DNA from: Halieaceae bacterium
GTDB lineage: Bacteria > Pseudomonadota > Gammaproteobacteria > Pseudomonadales > Halieaceae
DNA length: 64,000 nt
Assembly (NCBI GenBank): GCA_902623175.1
Contig: CACNSR010000012.1
Span: 1-64,000, forward strand
Direction: 5' to 3'
Of the stretch, positions 61,593-64,000 are shown one piece after another (positions within the stretch are counted from its first letter, which is position 1; each line of letters begins with the position of its first letter). A program made the translations under genes and the position numbers. The notes beneath the pieces were generated by a model. That model was not told where the DNA came from. It was given only the letters and a program-made list of their open reading frames with translations, and ran no database searches.

Positions 61593-62048
61593 TTAGCCTA
61601 ACTTGAGCGCCCGACTTAACAATCGATCCAATTGATCAGCGAAGGCCTTGCGATCGGTCTGATTGAGCGGCGGCGGGCCACCAGTATGCTCGCCAGAGGC
61701 GCGCATAGTTTCCATGAAGTCGCGCATTTGTAAGCGTTGGCGAATGTTGTTTTCCGTGTAGCGCTCCCCCCTAGGCGTGATCACCAGAGCGCCCTGCTCG
61801 AGCACCTCGCTGGCGAGTGGGATATCGGCAGTGATCACTAGGTCACCCTCCTCTACTCGGGCGACGATTTCATGATCTGCCATGTCGGGGCCCTTGGCAA
61901 CCTGATACAAGCTAATCAGGGGGGAGGCAGGAATCTGGAAGGACTGGTTAGCGAAAAGCGTGAGCTTAACGCTGCGCTTTTGTGCGGCGCGATACAGAAT
62001 GTCACGGATCACCACGGGGCAAGCATCGGCATCGACCAGAATGTTCAT
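61593..62048 (-). CDS. YaiI/YqxD family protein (DUF188, PIN-like)
   Basis: A 151-residue member of UPF0178. The N-terminus has the acidic PIN-like start (MNILVDADACPVVIRDIL), ALVITPRGERYTENNI and the C-terminal GGPPPLNQTDRKAFADQLDRLL are family marks. Nuclease activity is suspected from fold only. Convergent with ycgN, nine bases between the stops. Confidence 0.95.
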   Translation of the reverse strand: MNILVDADACPVVIRDILYRAAQKRSVKLTLFANQSFQIPASPLISLYQVAKGPDMADHEIVARVEEGDLVITADIPLASEVLEQGALVITPRGERYTENNIRQRLQMRDFMETMRASGEHTGGPPPLNQTDRKAFADQLDRLLSRALKLG

Positions 62049-62208
62049 TGTACTTGGTTGACCTCGTCACCTATGCAGCCGCCGGCTACCTATTGCATAG
62101 CTTCACTGTCTGTATGGGGAGCCGCAATGGCCCCCCTCCAGCGCTGGCGAGGCCTTGCCAACTGTGTATACTACGCGCCCCGGCAAGGTGCTGCCCTGTT
62201 GGCTTTGC

Positions 62209-62285
62209 GCGGAATTAGCTCAGCTGGATAGAGCGTCGGTCTACGAAACCGAAGGTCGCAGGTTCGACTCCTGCATTCCGCGCCA
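62209..62285 (+). tRNA. tRNA-Arg(ACG)
   Basis: Acceptor GCGGAAT/ATTCCGC, D-arm GCTC...GAGC, anticodon stem TCGGT/ACCGA around loop CTACGAA (anticodon ACG, read as ICG), T-arm GCAGG-TTCGACT-CCTGC, discriminator G and encoded CCA. 77 bases. Confidence 0.98.
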
Positions 62286-62308
62286 TCTCCGCTCTGGCCA
62301 CTCTGGTC

Positions 62309-62605
62309 TCAGCGCGTCACGGCTTCCAAGATTTCGATTTCCGGTCCGCCGGCTACCAGACCAGCCAACTGTTTACTGGCCTCGCGAAACTAATCGCTCT
62401 TGCCATGCGCTTCGAGGGCCTCTGGGCTATCGTACTGCGCCATCACCTTATACACCTGCAGATCGCTGCCACTTTTATGCAGCGCGGAAAATACATTGCC
62501 GGGCTCGTTAGCCCTCACCTTTTCAGTAATATCCAAAAACGTTTGCTCGAACTCATCGTTCTTGCCTTACACAACAGTAATCGTCGCCAACAAGCCAATA
62601 GCCAT
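62309..62605 (-). pseudogene. ABM-domain (antibiotic biosynthesis monooxygenase-like) gene with two nonsense codons
   Basis: Absent from the ORF track because it is broken. From the ATG at 62605 the frame reads MAIGLLATITVV, TAA (62569-62567, codon 13), GKNDEFEQTFLDITEKVRANEPG, then LQVYKVMAQYDSPEALEAHGKSD, TAG (62392-62390, codon 72), then FREASKQLAGLVAGGPEIEILEAV and a final TGA at 62309. All 98 codons stay in one frame, and length and motifs (N-x-x-EPG, YDS-x-EALEAH) are exactly those of the dimeric ABM fold. Two separate single-base changes (e.g. GAA to TAA, TAT to TAG) explain it. Confidence 0.8.
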
Positions 62606-62840
62606 AACGTGCCTCTAAGTTGAGTGTAAATGATGGGTCATGCTGCGCAGTGTATCCGAGGACAATGCAACACTCAGTGGCCTCGCGCGAATAACCGTCA
62701 TACGTCTCCTCCACTGGCTGGATCCACTTCGGCTTTCGAAGCACGGAACAAGACACCACCCTATGCTTTAGACAGGTCACTGCGGTCATGTCCGGATACA
62801 CTCGCCAATCACTACACCAACCCGATCAGAGGAGTAACAC

Positions 62841-63275
62841 ATGAGGGCGAGCGCCGAACTGGTGCCAATGGGCACCATCACCGCACAGCTGGGGCAGCGT
62901 ATTGAGGTAGGCGACGGGCCTAAGGGCGCTCGGTTGCTGGTGGATGTCACCAGCGTTGAGGTCGAAAGCGATCGACTGCGCGCTAGTCTGGCGGCGACCG
63001 ACGCAGCAGACTGGCTGACGGTCGGCAGTGACGGCACCGTTGGCTGTGTCGACGTGCGACTAACCCTGAAAACTGATGACGGCGCCTACATCTACGTCGA
63101 GTATGGCGGGCGGGCCGATATGGCCAATGGCCTGATCGTCACCGCGCCCACTTTTCAGACCGGCGATGATCGCTACGCCTGGCTCAACCGGATTCAAGCG
63201 GTCGGCGCCGGATCTCTAGGTGAGGATGGGGTCCTGACCTACTCTCTCTATGAGGTTGTCCTCAGTCGGAGCTGA
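62841..63275 (+). CDS. DUF3237-family protein
   Basis: A 144-residue beta-barrel-like protein starting MRASAELVPMGTITAQLG, with AGAGGAG five or six bases upstream. Family marks are YIYVEYGGRADMANG and the F-x-T-GDDRYAWLN-x-IQAVG stretch. DUF3237 proteins have no settled function, but often occur near aromatic- or steroid-type catabolism genes. Single gene. Confidence 0.9.
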   Translation: MRASAELVPMGTITAQLGQRIEVGDGPKGARLLVDVTSVEVESDRLRASLAATDAADWLTVGSDGTVGCVDVRLTLKTDDGAYIYVEYGGRADMANGLIVTAPTFQTGDDRYAWLNRIQAVGAGSLGEDGVLTYSLYEVVLSRS

Positions 63276-63310
63276 GTTTCCCTGCGCGGCTGTTTCGCTA
63301 CAGTGACGTC

Positions 63311-63499
63311 ATGCCACGTCGAACGTATGAATCAGACGGACACCGCGTCGAGGTCGTAGAAGATCTCGACGCACTGGTATCTGACAAGCGCGAAGGCTGG
63401 CGTGCGACACCGGCTAAGGCGCGGAGACGGCAGCGTCGCTATGGTAAACGCTTGACCAAAACAATTCTTCGTGCGGATGTGGATCGTGACGGGAGCTAG
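63311..63499 (+). CDS. Small basic hypothetical protein
   Basis: A 62-residue, Arg/Lys-rich protein (TPAKARRRQRRYGKRLTK) with a negatively charged first half. It starts 35 bp after the DUF3237 stop on the same strand. Charge and size suggest nucleic-acid or ribosome contact, but there is no recognised domain. Confidence 0.5.
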   Translation: MPRRTYESDGHRVEVVEDLDALVSDKREGWRATPAKARRRQRRYGKRLTKTILRADVDRDGS

Positions 63500-63589
63500 C
63501 CACACCCTCCACTAAAATTGCATAAATAAAGCCCGCACAGGCCCGAGCATCAGGCTGAGTGAGTCCGCAAAGAACAAAAATAAGAGCAC

Positions 63590-63634
63590 AAAAAAAGCCC
63601 CATCAAAGCCGCCGGTGAGGCGCTTTTCTGGGGC
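63590..63634 (-). terminator. Strong minus-strand rho-independent terminator
   Basis: Minus strand: GCCCCA ... TGGGGC outer stem enclosing AAAGCGCC/GGCGGCTTT (one bulge), followed by seven T. No convincing minus-strand protein gene feeds it; the 106-residue track ORF runs through it and is not credible. The 63500-63862 gap therefore may hold a minus-strand small RNA between about 63830 and this terminator. Confidence 0.75.
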
Positions 63635-63862
63635 CGTTTCAGACTTTTGGTCCGACCCTGTGTACGCCCTCCGCCATGAGCGGATCACTACCATCCCCCC
63701 CATACAGATATCCCAGCCGCCCCCGCGCGCCTCACACCTCTCATTTAGAGGCGCTGCAGTAACTGCGGCTTGCTTCATGACAATGCAACAGAATGTCGTT
63801 AACGTAGAGTGAGTCGGTGCACTTGCCACCAATCAACAAAAACGCAATAAGGGGAAAAAGCA

Positions 63863-64000
63863 GTGAAATACTGGGTCAATACATTGTTTAGCCTGCTCAT
63901 CGTGATGGCGATGAGTCCGGCGCAAGCACAGCAGGACATGCCGCAGCTAGGTGCCATCGAGAGCTGGGGCTGCCAAATGAACGAAGGCAAATCCATGTCG
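63863..64000 (+). CDS. Exported protein, N-terminal fragment at window end
   Basis: GTG start at 63863 with AAGGGGAAAAAG upstream; the frame is open to the end of the window. The N-terminus is a signal peptide (WVNTLFSLLIVMAMSPAQAQ) followed by GAIESWGCQMNEGKSMS. The W-x-C...N-E-G-K motif resembles secreted proteins of unknown function frequent in OM60/SAR92-type bacteria; that link is a recollection, not shown here. Confidence 0.75.
   Translation, partial: MKYWVNTLFSLLIVMAMSPAQAQQDMPQLGAIESWGCQMNEGKSMS

Noticed and set aside
62553-62801. 82-codon minus-strand ORF
   Set aside because: It overlaps the start of the ABM pseudogene in another frame and has no SD or domain; possibly chance.
63512-63832. 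106-codon minus-strand ORF
   Set aside because: It reads through a strong terminator hairpin and T-run on its own strand and has no conserved pattern.

Overview
The window is a dense chromosomal segment of about 64 kb from a marine-type gammaproteobacterium. Gene order (mfd-csiV, lexA-small gene-DUF6586-topA, ffs-dnaX-recR-rnd-ycgL, fdxA next to mutS, accA-tilS-pyrG-kdsA-eno-ftsB-ispD-ispF-pcm-nlpD) is that of Pseudomonas-like Gammaproteobacteria. The accessory content (Rieske oxygenases, a PQQ quinohaemoprotein, several SDRs, a spinster-type MFS carrier) suggests the OM60/NOR5 (Halieaceae) neighbourhood. That placement is inference from gene content, not from a tree.

Layout: 1-9.9 kb holds repair, SOS and topology genes (mfd end, csiV, MscS channel, lexA with tandem SOS boxes, topA). 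9.9-17.6 kb holds a universal stress protein, a damaged Rieske oxygenase, a SpoU methyltransferase and a MoxR / VWA / PQQ-dehydrogenase group. 17.3-21.8 kb is the ffs-dnaX-recR-rnd-ycgL cluster; dnaX carries a complete-looking -1 programmed frameshift signal. 21.9-26.9 kb is an RND efflux operon ending in its own TetR gene and preceded by a 43-bp concentric palindrome. 27-33.5 kb follows tRNA-Arg(UCU) with an ASCH protein, a DAO-family flavoenzyme, a second Rieske oxygenase, a duplicated-domain lipoprotein, an SDR and a MOSC protein. 33.8-40.4 kb has tRNA-Gly, a peroxiredoxin, Nudix-moaEDC, an MFS carrier and several exported proteins. 41-54.2 kb is mutS-fdxA and a long minus-strand run of essential genes. 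54.3-64 kb is a mixed set of oxidoreductases, transporters, tRNA-Arg(ACG) and small conserved proteins.

The most striking feature is not one system but a pattern: reading the gaps by eye reveals at least four small genes interrupted by in-frame stops (DUF6586, a DUF3012-like lipoprotein, an ABM-domain protein, and a signal-peptide leader), plus a Rieske oxygenase that lacks its catalytic-iron segment and has a frameshifted start, plus tilS split by a C9 homopolymer. These can be real decay, phase variation, or assembly error; each is itemised with the exact codon so it can be checked. Well-supported regulatory elements are the dnaX frameshift site, the tandem LexA boxes and the large palindromic operator of the efflux operon.
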